A stretch of DNA of 39,582 bases from RFPI01 sp964470195 (GTDB lineage Bacteria > Pseudomonadota > Gammaproteobacteria > Burkholderiales > Methylophilaceae): contig CAYYBG010000019.1 in NCBI GenBank assembly GCA_964470195.1, positions 1 through 39,582 of the forward strand, read 5' to 3'. Below are positions 17,218 through 26,202 of this stretch, one piece after another. Under the pieces are notes generated by a model, which saw nothing but the letters and a program-made list of their open reading frames with translations, was not told the origin of the DNA and did not search any database. Both the position numbers and the translations under genes were made by a program. The stretch's first letter is position 1. Every line of letters starts with the position of its first letter.

Positions 17218-17940
17218 TTATTCCTCTTTAGCTTTAGCTAATTTAGCACGACGCTGTAACCAAGCTACTCCAAACAAATCCACGATACCCACCATCAATC
17301 GATCGAGTGTTCCGTAGTTGGATTTGCCATGTTCACGATTGCGATGTTGCACATGTACAGAAACAATTTTACCGCCACTACGTTTGATCAGGGCTGGCAA
17401 AAAGCGATGCATATGATCAAAATAAGGCAAGTCTAAAAACGCCTCGCGCTGAAATAATTTCAATCCACATCCAGTATCAGGGGTGTCGTCGCGCAACATA
17501 TTTGAGCGCACGGTATTGGCGATCACCGAGGAAATACGTTTGATAAAAGTATCACGCCGGCTTTGTCGTCGATTCCCGCCAACCAATTGCACGCCATCGG
17601 TGACCGCTTGCATCAGTTTAGGAATATCTGCCGGATTATTCTGTCCATCGCCATCCAAGGTGGCTATCCAATCATAACGGGCGAATTTCACTCCGGTGCG
17701 CACTGCAGTACTCTGCCCACAACTTTGTTCATGGCTGATGATACGAAGTTGTTGGTATGTTTTTTGTAAATTTTTCAATATGCTCAAAGTCGCATCTGTA
17801 CTGCCATCATTCACATAGATGATCTCATGTTTTACTTGCGCAAGCGCAGCGTCAATCTCGGCAATCAAGCTGGCAACATTATCCTGTTCATTTTTTACTG
17901 GCACCACGACACTGATTTGTTGGGGGAGAAATTTGCTCAT
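17218..17940 (-). CDS. GT2 glycosyltransferase, polyprenyl-phosphate sugar synthase-like
   Basis: This 240-residue GT-A fold enzyme belongs to the dolichyl-phosphate-mannose synthase/ArnC branch. The N-terminal SVVVPVKNEQDNV is followed by IIYVNDGSTDATL, then the metal-binding DGD at 96-98 (IATLDGDGQNNPADI) and the late DTGCGLKLFQREAF. A weak hydrophobic segment lies near 215-232. It would load a sugar from a nucleotide donor onto undecaprenyl phosphate on the cytoplasmic side. It is the second gene of the run, 16 bases after the HAD phosphatase gene. The absence of a polysaccharide deacetylase gene nearby argues against a GlcN or GalN pathway of the Francisella or Bordetella type, but the deacetylase could lie elsewhere. 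Confidence 0.87.
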   Translation of the reverse strand: MSKFLPQQISVVVPVKNEQDNVASLIAEIDAALAQVKHEIIYVNDGSTDATLSILKNLQKTYQQLRIISHEQSCGQSTAVRTGVKFARYDWIATLDGDGQNNPADIPKLMQAVTDGVQLVGGNRRQSRRDTFIKRISSVIANTVRSNMLRDDTPDTGCGLKLFQREAFLDLPYFDHMHRFLPALIKRSGGKIVSVHVQHRNREHGKSNYGTLDRLMVGIVDLFGVAWLQRRAKLAKAKEE

Positions 17941-17956
17941 GACTGTTTCTTCATCG

Positions 17957-18616
17957 TTATTGAATTAATTCACCTAAATCTACCATGGCAGTAATTTGAT
18001 GCTCTCGGCAAAAATCTTGCCAGTCTTCCACATCGGTCCAGCCATGCAAAAAAACAAAATCTAACGCTGCCTCATTTGCACTAAAAAAATCATAGTGACT
18101 ATCACCAATAAACAAAGCAGGTTTGAGTATAGCTCCCTGAGCAATTTCTCTTGCCAATATCACCTGTTTATTATCTGGACTACCAAAAATCCCAGCATCA
18201 AAATACTGCTGCAAGTCGCGTTGATGCATCACATCACGCAATTCCTGTTGATCACCTCCAGATATCATCATCCATCGGGCATTGGCAGTAACTTGTCGTA
18301 ATCTTGCCAGGTGAGGGGAAATTTGGCAGTGGCTTAATTTTGCTCTGACTAATTGGGTAAAGCGATCTAGCAACTGCTGTATATCATCTTGCCTGACCAT
18401 TATATGCATAATTTCACGCAAAAAGTATTCAAATTTTGGATAGCGCGATATGCCTCCCAATTGAATATGATGTTGCACTAAAGCTTCTGCTTGCTGAGCA
18501 TTCGCCCCAAATTGTAGAGCTACCTCACGATAGGCTTCAATTTTGGCAAAGTTGGAGTTCAAGACGACACCATCGCAATCAAAAACCAAGGTCTGATAGC
18601 TATTTAAGTTTTGCAT
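17957..18616 (-). CDS. HAD-superfamily phosphatase
   Basis: A 219-residue HAD subfamily IA hydrolase. Motif I is FDCDGVVLNS near the N-terminus, motif II is the MMISGG segment, motif III a Lys-bearing stretch around GSPDNK, and motif IV FIGDSHYDFFSA. It looks catalytically intact. The substrate is unknown; candidates include sugar phosphates or a nucleotide-sugar precursor, given that the GT2, LAB_N, GT-C and epimerase genes follow. The frame is open to a TTG at 18625, but the ATG at 18616 is preferred. No strong ribosome binding site is seen. It is first in its operon, just after the terminator of edd-eda. Confidence 0.8.
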   Translation of the reverse strand: MQNLNSYQTLVFDCDGVVLNSNFAKIEAYREVALQFGANAQQAEALVQHHIQLGGISRYPKFEYFLREIMHIMVRQDDIQQLLDRFTQLVRAKLSHCQISPHLARLRQVTANARWMMISGGDQQELRDVMHQRDLQQYFDAGIFGSPDNKQVILAREIAQGAILKPALFIGDSHYDFFSANEAALDFVFLHGWTDVEDWQDFCREHQITAMVDLGELIQ

Positions 18617-18674
18617 ATTGTTCAAACGGCTTAAGCCTTAAAAAACTGCCATATCATTTACTCAACACCCCAAT

Positions 18675-18705
18675 AAAAAAGGCTTTGTTAGACAAAGCCC
18701 TTTTT
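18675..18705 (-). terminator. Rho-independent terminator of edd-eda
   Basis: On the minus strand, stem GGCTTTGT/ACAAAGCC (18681-18688 with 18692-18699, 3-base loop) is followed by six T read from 18680 to 18675. A T5 run at 18701-18705 makes it also usable on the plus strand. It separates eda from the GT2/GT-C operon downstream. Confidence 0.9.
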
Positions 18706-18719
18706 GATCATGCTCAAGT

Positions 18720-19349
18720 TTAGGCAGCAGCCTTGATGGCACTCGCCTGTTTCGCCAGCATCGTGATATGCGACCAATCACCTTTTGCCACTGCGTCTGC
18801 TGGTGTTAACCAAGTACCACCGCATACCACGACATTAGGCAAAGCCAAAAACTGTGGCGCTGACTCAACGGTTACACCACCTGTTGGACAGAATTTGACA
18901 TCCCCGAAAGGACCAGCAAAACCTTTAAGTAGATTGATACCACCCACCGCAACGGCTGGAAATAACTTCAAGAAATAATAGTCATCGGCATTTGCCTGCA
19001 TAATTTCTGAACCGGTAGAAACCCCTGGCAACAGAGGCAAGCCAATTTTTCTTGCGTGCTGTCCCAACTCATGGGTATATCCTGGACTCACGGCAAAACG
19101 ACAACCTGCGTCTTTGGATGCTTGTGCATCTTGCAAGCTACGTACGGTACCAGAACCTAAGATGGCATCAGGGACTGACTTGGCAATCGCCTCTATACCT
19201 TTCAGTGCACATGAAGTACGCAAAGTGACTTCTAATACACGAATACCCCCCTCTAATAATGCTTCTGCCATCGGAACGGCATCTTCTACACGGTTAATCA
19301 CAATGACAGGGATTACTGGGCCATGCTGAGCTAAATCTAATGTATTCAT
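18720..19349 (-). CDS. eda: KDPG/KHG aldolase
   Basis: Eda splits 2-keto-3-deoxy-6-phosphogluconate into pyruvate and glyceraldehyde 3-phosphate, the last Entner-Doudoroff step. The 209-residue TIM-barrel protein shows the catalytic glutamate E40 in VLEVTLRT, the phosphate loop region SPGYT at 88-92 and the Schiff-base lysine K128 in YYFLKLFPA, then CPTGGV. It lies 52 bases downstream of edd on the same strand and ends just before a strong terminator. In RuMP-cycle methylotrophs this pair provides the KDPG cleavage variant, which would suit the suggested lineage, but the genes themselves are widespread. Confidence 0.97.
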   Translation of the reverse strand: MNTLDLAQHGPVIPVIVINRVEDAVPMAEALLEGGIRVLEVTLRTSCALKGIEAIAKSVPDAILGSGTVRSLQDAQASKDAGCRFAVSPGYTHELGQHARKIGLPLLPGVSTGSEIMQANADDYYFLKLFPAVAVGGINLLKGFAGPFGDVKFCPTGGVTVESAPQFLALPNVVVCGGTWLTPADAVAKGDWSHITMLAKQASAIKAAA

Positions 19350-19401
19350 TGATACTTTCTTTATTTAAATTAACAAAATCTTTACTTCGGGCCACTAACC
19401 C

Positions 19402-21216
19402 TTACAGCCAAGTGCAAGCGCCTTCTTCAGCTGACAGTACATTTTTACGCATACCGCCAAACAATTCGCGTCCCATATCATGGGCGTTACTAAAACGTTT
19501 AGCATCATCCAGTTCTTGTACTTCGCGTGCTTTCCAAACATCCTCATCCACCAAGGCGTTCAAGGTGCCTGCCACCACATTCAGACGAATCAAATCACCG
19601 GTACGGATTTTGGCGATTGCGCCACCCGCCGAAGCCTCAGGCGACAAATGAATGGCTGCTGGCACTTTACCTGAAGCTCCACTCATACGACCATCAGTCA
19701 CAATAGCGACTTTAAAGCCTTTTTCTTGCAGTACTGACAATGGTGGCGTCAATTTATGTAACTCTGGCATACCATTCGCCTTAGGACCTTGGAAACGGAC
19801 CACGGCGACAAAGTCTTTCTCTAACTCCCCTCGCTCGAAGGCTGCTAATAATTCTTCCTGACCATCAAACACAATCGCAGGTGCTTCAACGATATAGCGA
19901 TCCTCCGGCACGGCTGAGCTTTTAATCACAGATCTGCCTAAATTCCCTTGCAACAAACGCAAACCACCAGAAGCACTGAATGGCTTGGATGCCTTCCTCA
20001 CGATGCTTTCGTCTGGACTGTCAGCAGGTAATTCTGTCCAAGTCAGTTTTTCACCATCGGTACTTGGTTTTTTACAGTAGTCGCGCAAACCACCAATGAC
20101 CACACTTTGCACATCCTCGTGCATATATCCGCCTTCAACTAATTCGCGAATAATAAAGGCCGGCCCCCCTGCCGCTTGGAATTGATTAACATCGGCTTTG
20201 CCGTTGGGATATACACGCGCCAATAGTGGTACGGCTTGAGACAGTTTATTAAAATCTGCCCAATCAATAATAATCCCAGCTGCGCGCGCCACCGCTACCC
20301 AATGGATACAATGGTTGGTACTTCCACCAGTAGCCAGCAAAGCTACCATGGCATTCACAATCACTTTTTCGTCCACCATTTTACCGATAGGCATAAAGCG
20401 ATTGTTTAAGGTGTTTTCTAGCACTACGCGCACCGACTCACGGGTCAAGCAGGCGCGTAAAGGGTCATGTGGATGCACAAATGCTGCTCCAGGGATATGT
20501 AAGCCCATTGCTTCTAACAACATTTGATTGCTGTTGGCTGTGCCATAGAAAGTACAGGTGCCTGGTCCATGGTAAGCGGCTGATTCAGAATCTAACAACT
20601 CTTGTCGGCCGACCAAGCCTTGGGCAAATTTTTCACGTACTTTTGATTTTTCAGTGTTATCTAAACCGGTACTCATCGGACCCGCTGGCACAAACACACA
20701 AGGCAAATGGCCAAAATGCAGGGCGCCAATCAACAAACCAGGTACTATCTTGTCGCACACTCCAAGCAACAAAGCCGCATCAAACACATCATGAGAAAGT
20801 GCGACTGCGGTTGACATCGCAATCACATCACGTGAGAACAAGCTCAACTCCATGCCTGGTTCACCCTGGGTGATTCCGTCACACATGGCCGGAACTCCCC
20901 CTGCTACTTGCGCGGTTGCACCATATTTGTAAGCTTCAGCACGAATCACCTCAGGAAAAGCTGCATAGGGTTGATGTGCCGACAACATGTCGTTGTAAGC
21001 AGTCACAATGCCAATATTTGGCGCTTTTTCCACCAACACTTTGAACTTATCTTGATTAGGCATGGCCGCAAAAGCGTGCGCCACATTGGCGCAACCCATA
21101 CGGTCTGCTCCTCGCTTACGTTGCGACATTTTTTCTATACGTTGAAGATAGGCATAGCGCGTTGGGGCGCTGCGCTCTCTAATACGTTCGGTGACTTCAC
21201 TCAGAATATGTTTCAT
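19402..21216 (-). CDS. edd: Phosphogluconate dehydratase
   Basis: Edd dehydrates 6-phosphogluconate to KDPG. The 604-residue length is normal. It belongs to the IlvD/Edd family with an oxygen-sensitive Fe-S cluster; likely ligand cysteines are in GVCDKIVPG and GTCTFYG. Other family marks are GIVTAYNDMLSAHQP early, GGSTNHCIH in the middle and VTDGRMSGASGKVPAAIH near the C-terminus, where the active-site serine lies. It is the first gene of edd-eda with its own promoter. The pair is inserted between LPS-decoration operons, which is an odd place for central metabolism. Confidence 0.97.
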   Translation of the reverse strand: MKHILSEVTERIRERSAPTRYAYLQRIEKMSQRKRGADRMGCANVAHAFAAMPNQDKFKVLVEKAPNIGIVTAYNDMLSAHQPYAAFPEVIRAEAYKYGATAQVAGGVPAMCDGITQGEPGMELSLFSRDVIAMSTAVALSHDVFDAALLLGVCDKIVPGLLIGALHFGHLPCVFVPAGPMSTGLDNTEKSKVREKFAQGLVGRQELLDSESAAYHGPGTCTFYGTANSNQMLLEAMGLHIPGAAFVHPHDPLRACLTRESVRVVLENTLNNRFMPIGKMVDEKVIVNAMVALLATGGSTNHCIHWVAVARAAGIIIDWADFNKLSQAVPLLARVYPNGKADVNQFQAAGGPAFIIRELVEGGYMHEDVQSVVIGGLRDYCKKPSTDGEKLTWTELPADSPDESIVRKASKPFSASGGLRLLQGNLGRSVIKSSAVPEDRYIVEAPAIVFDGQEELLAAFERGELEKDFVAVVRFQGPKANGMPELHKLTPPLSVLQEKGFKVAIVTDGRMSGASGKVPAAIHLSPEASAGGAIAKIRTGDLIRLNVVAGTLNALVDEDVWKAREVQELDDAKRFSNAHDMGRELFGGMRKNVLSAEEGACTWL

Positions 21217-21266
21217 GATTTCAACAATCTAAAAAATAAAAACTTTAACAAACTTCTCCCGACTCA

Positions 21267-21295
21267 ATTATGCTGAATCAGCGCACTTAGGTCAA
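21267..21295 (-). promoter_or_regulatory. edd promoter with a palindrome in the spacer
   Basis: Read on the minus strand: -35 TTGACC (21295-21290), 17-base spacer, -10 CATAAT (21272-21267). The spacer contains the 11-base palindrome GCTGATTCAGC (21282-21272). The same CTGATTCAG core recurs at 21331-21339, over the stop of the upstream carbamoyltransferase gene. A repressor site is plausible; it does not match the HexR-type site I know. Confidence 0.55.
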
Positions 21296-21335
21296 AAGGA
21301 TAACAACCCTAGTCATGTTAGGGAAATTCTCTGAT

Positions 21336-23057
21336 TCAGGCGGCTTTAGTGACCAAAATGTCTTCCATAATCAGATACTCAAGATCACAACCAAAAAACA
21401 TATTTAACGCATCGGTCGGTGAACACACCATAGGCTCACCTCGACGATTCAGCGAGGTATTAAGCACCACCGGCACGCCACGTAGTTTCTCTAGCTGTTG
21501 AATCAATGCGTAATAACGCGGATTGGTCGTTTGTGTCACAATTTGCGCCCTAGCTGTTCCATCTTCATGCACCACCTCAGGGATACGCGACTTCCAATGC
21601 TCTGCCACATCAAATGTAAAGGTCATATAGGGCGCAGGATGTTGTGTTTGCAAAATATCACTGGCCACAGTATCCAGCATACTTGGGCAGAAAGGACGCC
21701 AGCGCTCTCGGTATTTGATTTGTGCATTGATACGATCAGCGACACCTGGATGCGAGGGATCACCCAAAATACTGCGACATCCCAATGCACGAGGGCCAAA
21801 CTCCATACGCCCTTGCAGCCATGCCAAAGGATGCCCTTGGGCTAATAGCTCAGCGCCAGTTCTGGCTGCGTCATCCAATTTGCTAAATACTGGTTTGGCA
21901 GGATGTTGCTGACAAGCTTGTATGCATTGTTCGGTGGTATAACTTGGACCTAAATAGGCATGTTGCATAGGCTGTATAGTTTCACCTGCCAAATGTGCGG
22001 CATAGGTGGCAGCGCCAAGGGATGTGCCATTATCGCCAGATGCAGGTTGCACAAACAGTTCTTTCACATGCGGCATGGCAATAATGCGTTGATTTAATTT
22101 GACATTCAGGGCCACTCCACCCGCCATAGCAATACGACCAGTCTCACGGATAATGTCGCCCAGATAATACTCAATCATCTCAAGCGCAATATCTTCCAAC
22201 AGCGCCTGCACAGCCGCCGCGTAATGTATATAGGGATTATCTATCTCATCGCCGTTGCGCTTAGGTCCCAGCCACTTGATTAGCTCAGGGGTAAAATAAA
22301 AACCTTTGCCATTTTCTTTATAGCGACGCAATCCCACCACATTGACTAGCTTGGTGTTGATGCTTAATTCACCATTTTCAAAACGCGCCAAACGACTTAG
22401 ATCAAACTTGCGAGGGTCTCCATAAGGTGCCATGCCCATTACTTTGAATTCGCCATCCAACATCTCAAAGCCCAAATATTCGGTGATCGCGCCGAACATG
22501 CCCCCTAAAGAGTCGGGGTCATAAAATTCTTTTATTTTGTGTATCTTGCCATTTTCGCCATAGCCAAAAAATGTGGTGGCATATTCACCTTTACCATCGA
22601 TGCCAACGATGGCGGTTTTCTCTTGAAAGCCACTCAAATGATAGGCACTGGAAGCGTGTGCCAAATGATGCTCTACCGGAACAAATGTTGCCTTGCTGAG
22701 CCCAAGCTCTCGCATCAATTGCAGAGATTTGTCACGATTACGACGGAAACGACGGTTGCCATTGAATAACGCATCGAGGGCGCGATCGGGGGCATACCAA
22801 TGTCGTTTTGCATAGTGCCAACGGGCTGCGCTACTTAATGGAATTTCAGCATACGGGAAAGCGACGATATCAACTTGATCTGCGCGCACCCCTGCTTGCT
22901 GCATACAGAATTTGGCAGCCTCATAGGGGAAACGGTTTTTGGCGTGTTTATCACGAATAAAACGCTCTTCTTCCGCTGCCGCGATCAGCTTACCATCGAC
23001 CAAAATTGCAGCCGAAGCATCATGCCCAAGGGCACCGGACAAACCTAGAACTATCAT
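21336..23057 (-). CDS. NodU/CmcH-family O-carbamoyltransferase, WapO-like
   Basis: The 573-residue protein has an N-terminal Kae1-like domain, with GLSGALGHDASA at the start and the metal-binding histidines H130, H131 and H134 in EHHLAHASSAY. The C-terminal YrdC-like domain carries MEFGPRALGCRSIL and NTSLNRRGEPMV. Such enzymes make carbamoyl-AMP from carbamoyl phosphate and ATP, then carbamoylate a sugar hydroxyl. Position next to a two-kinase protein recalls WapO of P. aeruginosa, which carbamoylates inner-core heptose. It is the last gene of the unit GT-C, two-kinase protein, carbamoyltransferase, 27 bases after the kinase gene. The acceptor is inferred from context only. Confidence 0.9.
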   Translation of the reverse strand: MIVLGLSGALGHDASAAILVDGKLIAAAEEERFIRDKHAKNRFPYEAAKFCMQQAGVRADQVDIVAFPYAEIPLSSAARWHYAKRHWYAPDRALDALFNGNRRFRRNRDKSLQLMRELGLSKATFVPVEHHLAHASSAYHLSGFQEKTAIVGIDGKGEYATTFFGYGENGKIHKIKEFYDPDSLGGMFGAITEYLGFEMLDGEFKVMGMAPYGDPRKFDLSRLARFENGELSINTKLVNVVGLRRYKENGKGFYFTPELIKWLGPKRNGDEIDNPYIHYAAAVQALLEDIALEMIEYYLGDIIRETGRIAMAGGVALNVKLNQRIIAMPHVKELFVQPASGDNGTSLGAATYAAHLAGETIQPMQHAYLGPSYTTEQCIQACQQHPAKPVFSKLDDAARTGAELLAQGHPLAWLQGRMEFGPRALGCRSILGDPSHPGVADRINAQIKYRERWRPFCPSMLDTVASDILQTQHPAPYMTFTFDVAEHWKSRIPEVVHEDGTARAQIVTQTTNPRYYALIQQLEKLRGVPVVLNTSLNRRGEPMVCSPTDALNMFFGCDLEYLIMEDILVTKAA

Positions 23058-23084
23058 GAAAAGTCTCTAACGCAATATGAAGAT

Positions 23085-24554
23085 TTATTGTAGCCCTGCC
23101 ATTTGCAGCACTGGGTCATTCCCATAACGTTTAGCAAATGCAGAAAGCATGACATTATACAGGCTGTCATCTGCTTTCCAATTGGCAAACAATCTTTTCA
23201 GATCACGAATATGAGCTTGTAAGGCACGTTTTTCGCTTAAATGCTGTTGCATACTATCCAAATCCAATAAGTACCAATGTTGTTGAGCAAATTTAAAATT
23301 ATCCGCCTTACAATCGCCATGCGATAAGCCAATCAAATGCATACGATAAAATAAATCGGCTAAGGCTTGTGCCGCCTGACTCACCTGCTCTGGATTGAAC
23401 TTGGTACTCAAGTCACGCAAACTGATGCCATCCACATAGGCGGCGATAAAATAAGCCTGCATTTGCCAACCCAACACGCGTTTCTCTATCAAAGCCATGG
23501 CCTGCCCTGTGGCGATACCCAAAATACTCAGTCGGTGGGCATTGCCCCATGAAATCGCCGCGCGCGAACGACGCAAGCCACGATTCAGCGCATGCCAGAA
23601 GTTTTTAAGGTTATAGCGCTTGATCACCACAGACTGATCAGCAAATGCATAACGCACCACCGTACAGGTATTGCCCTGCTTGAGATAGTTGGCTTGATCA
23701 AATGCCACAGGCAAAGCTTGCAGCAGACGCTCGCTATGCCATGTTTGACGATTAGATAGGCGCATAACAAACGGCCATTTTTTTTCAACGCTGACATCGC
23801 TACAACGACGGAATACCTTGTTATCTGCATAATCCGCCAACATTTTTAAACGCATACGCCGCATCAGCCGAATAAAGTCATCCACTTGCCCCTGAGAAAA
23901 TACCGGCCATTTGCGTTCAGTTGCATAGTCTTGCAGGCACAATGGCAACACCTCAAGCACCTGCAAGACATCAAATTTGCTTAACAATATAGCCAGATTT
24001 TGCAGCGCTTGCTGGTCGCCAAGAGGATTGATATAGCGCACCCCATCTCCGTCTAAACTGTAAATTTGCATCGCATTGGGCAAGGAACGCACTAAAAAAT
24101 TATTGGGGTGCATATCGTTTTGCAACAATCCAGCACGGTGTTGTCGCCCCAGGGTCACTGATAGCTGCCTAAGCATTGCTGCGCGCTGCGCCGAGTCCGC
24201 TTGAGAAAAAAATTGTGTCACATTGCTGGCTTGCTGAACCGCCTCAAACACCAGAATAGAGGCTTGGTAGCGCAAGGATTTTTCATGCTGATAAAACGCT
24301 GGCGTTAAAATGCCCGCTTGCTGAAAGCGTTCTACCCCTTGCATATCGCGCAAAGCGTAACGCTCAGCAGATTTCCCCAAAAACGCCTTCACAAACACTT
24401 GTTGTCCATCCCATTGACAACGCATCACCACGCGACGCTGGGGCAAGCGCCGCACGATATCAAGCACACGCAAACAACCACTCTCCAAGTGCAAATCAAA
24501 TTCAGTGTTGGCACCCAGTGATGCCGCCAATAATTCATTTATCGACTGGGTCAT
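23085..24554 (-). CDS. Protein with two WaaP/InaA-type kinase domains
   Basis: The 489-residue protein contains two tandem eukaryotic-like kinase folds of the LPS kinase (InaA/WaaP) type. Numbering from the ATG at 24554, the N domain has K56, the loop NDMHPNN (146-152) and SLDGD (D168). The C domain has K312, HGDCKADN (412-419) and LDLD (D431). Both keep the Lys, catalytic Asp, Asn and metal Asp. It resembles the two-domain kinase encoded beside wapO in the P. aeruginosa core locus, so inner-core heptose phosphorylation is the likely role. The ATG overlaps the upstream GT-C stop as ATGA and has AGGTGAG five bases upstream, which decides the start over an ATG eight codons earlier. Confidence 0.85.
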   Translation of the reverse strand: MTQSINELLAASLGANTEFDLHLESGCLRVLDIVRRLPQRRVVMRCQWDGQQVFVKAFLGKSAERYALRDMQGVERFQQAGILTPAFYQHEKSLRYQASILVFEAVQQASNVTQFFSQADSAQRAAMLRQLSVTLGRQHRAGLLQNDMHPNNFLVRSLPNAMQIYSLDGDGVRYINPLGDQQALQNLAILLSKFDVLQVLEVLPLCLQDYATERKWPVFSQGQVDDFIRLMRRMRLKMLADYADNKVFRRCSDVSVEKKWPFVMRLSNRQTWHSERLLQALPVAFDQANYLKQGNTCTVVRYAFADQSVVIKRYNLKNFWHALNRGLRRSRAAISWGNAHRLSILGIATGQAMALIEKRVLGWQMQAYFIAAYVDGISLRDLSTKFNPEQVSQAAQALADLFYRMHLIGLSHGDCKADNFKFAQQHWYLLDLDSMQQHLSEKRALQAHIRDLKRLFANWKADDSLYNVMLSAFAKRYGNDPVLQMAGLQ

Positions 24555-26068
24555 TTGCTCACCTGCCAAACAGCCCAACTACCACTTTGCAACACGATGA
24601 ATGCCTGCATATTGGGGAACTGGGTAGATTTTTTAGCCATCACCCAAACTGGTGCGCCCTGCTGAACGATGGTGGGTAATTGTATGGCAGAAATTTCATG
24701 CACAATATCTCCCGCATAAAATGATATCGCCCCATTGCCCGGTTTGAATTGCACCATAGGTCGCAGATGTTGAGACTGGAGGGCCAATTGCTTGATATCC
24801 TGTTTGTCATCAGACTTGCGTAAATACTGTTCCACAAGCAAATAAATGGTGCTTGCACTCAACGCCCAAATCATGGCACTCACAAGCACATCGCGAGGAG
24901 CACGCCAAGCTTTCAAGATCAACACAGGGAATAGACAAAAACAGCACAACCCAAGCAATGGCAACGTCAAGCCTGCTTGCCAAATCACCAGCGCCAGTAA
25001 AATGCTGACTGATATCAGTAGTAGCCCAGCAATGCTGGCATGCAACGTTTGCCAAAGCGTTCCAGCATGGACGTAATAATAAGCCAGCAAAATAGCCACT
25101 GGGGGCAATAACAACAAGGCATATTGCGTTTGCTTATTGACCGTCAGAGTAAGCAATACCAGCACTACCACCAACCAAGTTGACGCCAACTTAATCAATG
25201 CATGATATGGCCGTTGATGCCAAAAAAACCACAGCGCTGGCACAAGCAAAACACCCCAAGGGCTAAAAAACTCAAAGGCATGAGCTAGATACCAATACCA
25301 CGGTTGTATATGCGTTCCACTGACAAAGGTTTCATCTAATTGTTGCGTGAAAAATTGGCTGGCAATCTCTGGCATATTGCCCCAAATCCAAGCGTACCAC
25401 CCACATGCACTGACAATAAACAAGCTCCATGCAACGCCATCCTGAAATAATATCCGAAGGCGACTGCGCTGAGTTTGCCATGCATATAACAGCAACGTGA
25501 ACAATGGAATGGCCAATCCTGCTGGGCCTTTGCTTAAAAAGGCCAAGCCCATACTCAGCATCACTACACGCCGCCAAAGTTTGACTTGCTGCTGCTGTGT
25601 GGCAAGCAACATAAAATCAAATGCCATCAAACTTAATGTGATAAAGAAAATCAACATCGCATCCGCTTCCGCGCTACGGAAATAACGCATGCCTATCAAA
25701 CTAGTCAATAACATCAAAGCAGCGACAAAGCCGGTGGTATGATCGAGGCGGCGCGCAAGCCAAATAAAAATCATGCCTACGCTAGCCAAACCAAATAATA
25801 AAGAGGGCAAACGCAAGCTAAATTCGTTGATACCAAAACTTTGAAATGAAAGTGCCGTGACCCAATAACTCAGAGGTGGCTTTTGCAGACGCAAATCACC
25901 ATTAAAATGTGGCAATAGCCATTGCTGATCCAGTACCATTTCGCGGGCAGTTTCTGCGACTCTAGATTCTTGAATTCTATCCAAAGGACGCTGAGCATTG
26001 CCAAAACTCAATACCACCAAGGAAATGAGCAGTAATAGCGATAATAAATTGACTCCACTAAAACGCAT
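24551..26068 (-). CDS. ArnT-like GT-C glycosyltransferase (second copy)
   Basis: About 505 residues with roughly twelve membrane segments. The first external loop reads IQESRVAETAREMVL followed by FNGDLRLQKPPLSYW, the acidic/Arg and KPP motifs of the ArnT/PMT_2 family. It is a paralogue of the transferase at 15441-16862 but clearly diverged. It would move a sugar from a polyprenyl carrier to lipid A or core in the periplasm. The start is taken as ATG at 26068; a GTG five codons upstream (26083) is possible, and neither has a convincing ribosome binding site. It heads the minus-strand unit with the two-kinase protein and carbamoyltransferase genes. Confidence 0.83.
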   Translation of the reverse strand: MRFSGVNLLSLLLLISLVVLSFGNAQRPLDRIQESRVAETAREMVLDQQWLLPHFNGDLRLQKPPLSYWVTALSFQSFGINEFSLRLPSLLFGLASVGMIFIWLARRLDHTTGFVAALMLLTSLIGMRYFRSAEADAMLIFFITLSLMAFDFMLLATQQQQVKLWRRVVMLSMGLAFLSKGPAGLAIPLFTLLLYAWQTQRSRLRILFQDGVAWSLFIVSACGWYAWIWGNMPEIASQFFTQQLDETFVSGTHIQPWYWYLAHAFEFFSPWGVLLVPALWFFWHQRPYHALIKLASTWLVVVLVLLTLTVNKQTQYALLLLPPVAILLAYYYVHAGTLWQTLHASIAGLLLISVSILLALVIWQAGLTLPLLGLCCFCLFPVLILKAWRAPRDVLVSAMIWALSASTIYLLVEQYLRKSDDKQDIKQLALQSQHLRPMVQFKPGNGAISFYAGDIVHEISAIQLPTIVQQGAPVWVMAKKSTQFPNMQAFIVLQSGSWAVWQVSK

Positions 26069-26134
26069 GATTGTGACAAACACCCCTTTTCAATGCTCAA
26101 TCTATTAATGCTCAAGCAAAATTGCCTAACGCAC

Positions 26135-26143
26135 ATTATATCA
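26135..26143 (-). promoter_or_regulatory. Extended -10 promoter for the GT-C/kinase/carbamoyltransferase unit
   Basis: The minus strand reads TGATATAAT, a perfect TATAAT with the TG extension one base upstream, about 70 bases before the GT-C start. The -35 region is poor, as is common for extended -10 promoters. Confidence 0.5.
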
Positions 26144-26202
26144 GTCGAACAAGTACGCTGGTTTTAGTCACGCCTTATGATTAAAATGAATACCCCGATG
26201 GG

